NCBI GenBank assembly: GCA_028710845.1
Contig: JAQTTI010000055.1
Coordinates: forward strand, 1-6,976
Source: Candidatus Omnitrophota bacterium
Lineage (GTDB): Bacteria; Omnitrophota; Gorgyraeia; Gygaellales; Profunditerraquicolaceae
Reading direction: 5' to 3'
Length of the DNA stretch: 6,976 nucleotides
The position numbers and the translations under genes are program-made. How positions within the stretch are numbered: the stretch's first letter is position 1; each line of letters begins with the position of its first letter. The notes under the pieces are model-generated. The model made no database searches, was not told the origin of the DNA, and saw nothing but the letters and a program-made list of their open reading frames with translations. Positions 6,398 to 6,976 of the stretch are shown here, one piece after another.

Positions 6398-6976
6398 TCA
6401 GGGGTTAAGAATTTTACGGCAGGAAGCTATATCTTTTTTAATTTGGGAGGCTAATGTTTTAATTGTCGAAAATTTTTTGTCTGGCCGGATTAATTTAAAA
6501 AATTGGATTTCAAGGTATTTACCGTAGATGGCCTTGTAAAAATCAAAAATATGCACTTCGATGACCGGTTTATTTTTCTTAGGACTCATTGTCGGTTTCC
6601 GGCCGATATAACATATACCTTTATAAATTTTATTCTCAAAAATCACCTTAACCGCATAAATCCCTTCGGGAGGGACAACCTCATGATGAGGATTGATGTT
6701 TGCTGTAGGATACCCGAGCCGCCTACCAAGCCTTGAGCCTTTAATCACCGAGCCAAGAACGCTTACCGGCCGGCCGAGTAATTTTTCGCTTTTTTTCAGT
6801 CGGCCTTGCTTAATTAATCTTCTAATAGCGGTGCTGCTTACATCCTGATTGGCTGCCTTAATAATCGAAAATCCTCTTACTTTAAATTTATAAATTTTGC
6901 TAACCTTTTTCAAGAGCCCATAATCGCCTGAAGCATTCCTGCCAAAACGGTAATTTTTACCGATATAAATATAGCT
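6398..6976 (-). CDS. ribF: Bifunctional riboflavin kinase / FMN adenylyltransferase RibF, C-terminal part (5' end outside window)
   Basis: RibF makes FMN from riboflavin and ATP, then FAD from FMN. The frame is open to the window edge, giving 192 visible residues; a TTG at 6913 could be taken as a start, but the codons before it read YIGKNYRFGRNASGD, the conserved core of the FAD synthetase domain, so the gene clearly continues upstream. About 115-120 residues should be missing, judged from the usual length near 310. Also visible are the nucleotidyltransferase VSSTAIR motif (fragment 46-52) and the whole riboflavin kinase domain: GRRLGYPTAN (84-93), PPEGIYAV (102-109), YIGRKPTM in place of the usual NIG.RPTF (123-130), and IEVHIFDF (139-146) with the likely catalytic Glu140. 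It ends in TGA 160 bases before mraZ. No link to wall synthesis is implied. Confidence 0.95.
   Translation of the reverse strand, partial: SYIYIGKNYRFGRNASGDYGLLKKVSKIYKFKVRGFSIIKAANQDVSSTAIRRLIKQGRLKKSEKLLGRPVSVLGSVIKGSRLGRRLGYPTANINPHHEVVPPEGIYAVKVIFENKIYKGICYIGRKPTMSPKKNKPVIEVHIFDFYKAIYGKYLEIQFFKLIRPDKKFSTIKTLASQIKKDIASCRKILNP

Noticed and set aside
6398..6913. A complete 171-residue gene starting at the TTG at 6913
   Set aside because: The same frame stays open to the window edge and the upstream codons encode the conserved FAD synthetase stretch (GKNYRFGRN), so this is an internal TTG of a truncated ribF.
1..6976. A novel defence, mobile or otherwise undescribed system
   Set aside because: All coding space is accounted for by dcw genes and ribF. 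The only intergenic region over 24 bases is explained mainly by a promoter and operator.

Overview
The window is a compact stretch of a bacterial dcw (division and cell wall) cluster. Every gene lies on the minus strand, so transcription runs from high to low coordinates. In that direction the order is: the 3' part of ribF (6976-6398), a 160-base intergenic regulatory region (6397-6238), then mraZ, rsmH (mraW), an ftsL-like gene, ftsI (a class B penicillin-binding protein), murE, murF and the first 15 codons of mraY (47-1). This is the classical mraZ-to-mraY order. Coding density is close to total: there is one overlap of 22 bases (murE/murF), one of 14 (rsmH/ftsL), one of 4 (ftsI/murE, ATGA) and one of 1 (murF/mraY, TAATG), one stop-start abutment (mraZ/rsmH, TAGATG), and only one gap, of 24 bases (ftsL/ftsI). 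I infer a single translationally coupled operon.

The control region in front of mraZ is the most informative non-coding part. A near-consensus sigma-70-type promoter (TTGACA, 17-base spacer, TATACT) is followed at once by three perfect AGTGG repeats at a 10-base period, with a fourth degenerate copy touching the -10 box. The array covers the predicted start point and ends directly at the mraZ Shine-Dalgarno sequence. This is the arrangement expected of an MraZ-controlled operon, with MraZ binding its own promoter region.

The genes act together as follows. MraZ is the transcription factor. RsmH methylates 16S rRNA. The FtsL-like protein and FtsI belong to the septal division machinery. MurE and MurF complete the UDP-MurNAc-pentapeptide in the cytoplasm, and MraY transfers the product to the lipid carrier. 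MurE carries DNPR, the signature of meso-diaminopimelate-adding ligases, so the peptidoglycan is probably of the DAP type. RibF (FMN/FAD synthesis) is a housekeeping neighbour with no direct link to wall synthesis.

The organism is a bacterium with peptidoglycan, moderately AT-rich DNA, and occasional GTG starts (ftsI, murF). The overall look of the proteins and the ribF neighbour would fit an uncultured lineage such as Omnitrophota or a relative, but this is an impression, not something the window proves. I see no mobile elements, CRISPR arrays, tRNA or rRNA genes, phage genes or signs of horizontal transfer, and no previously undescribed system. The items worth a second look are the mraZ operator/promoter layout, the ribF neighbour, the divergent FtsL-like protein and a few start-site and motif oddities.
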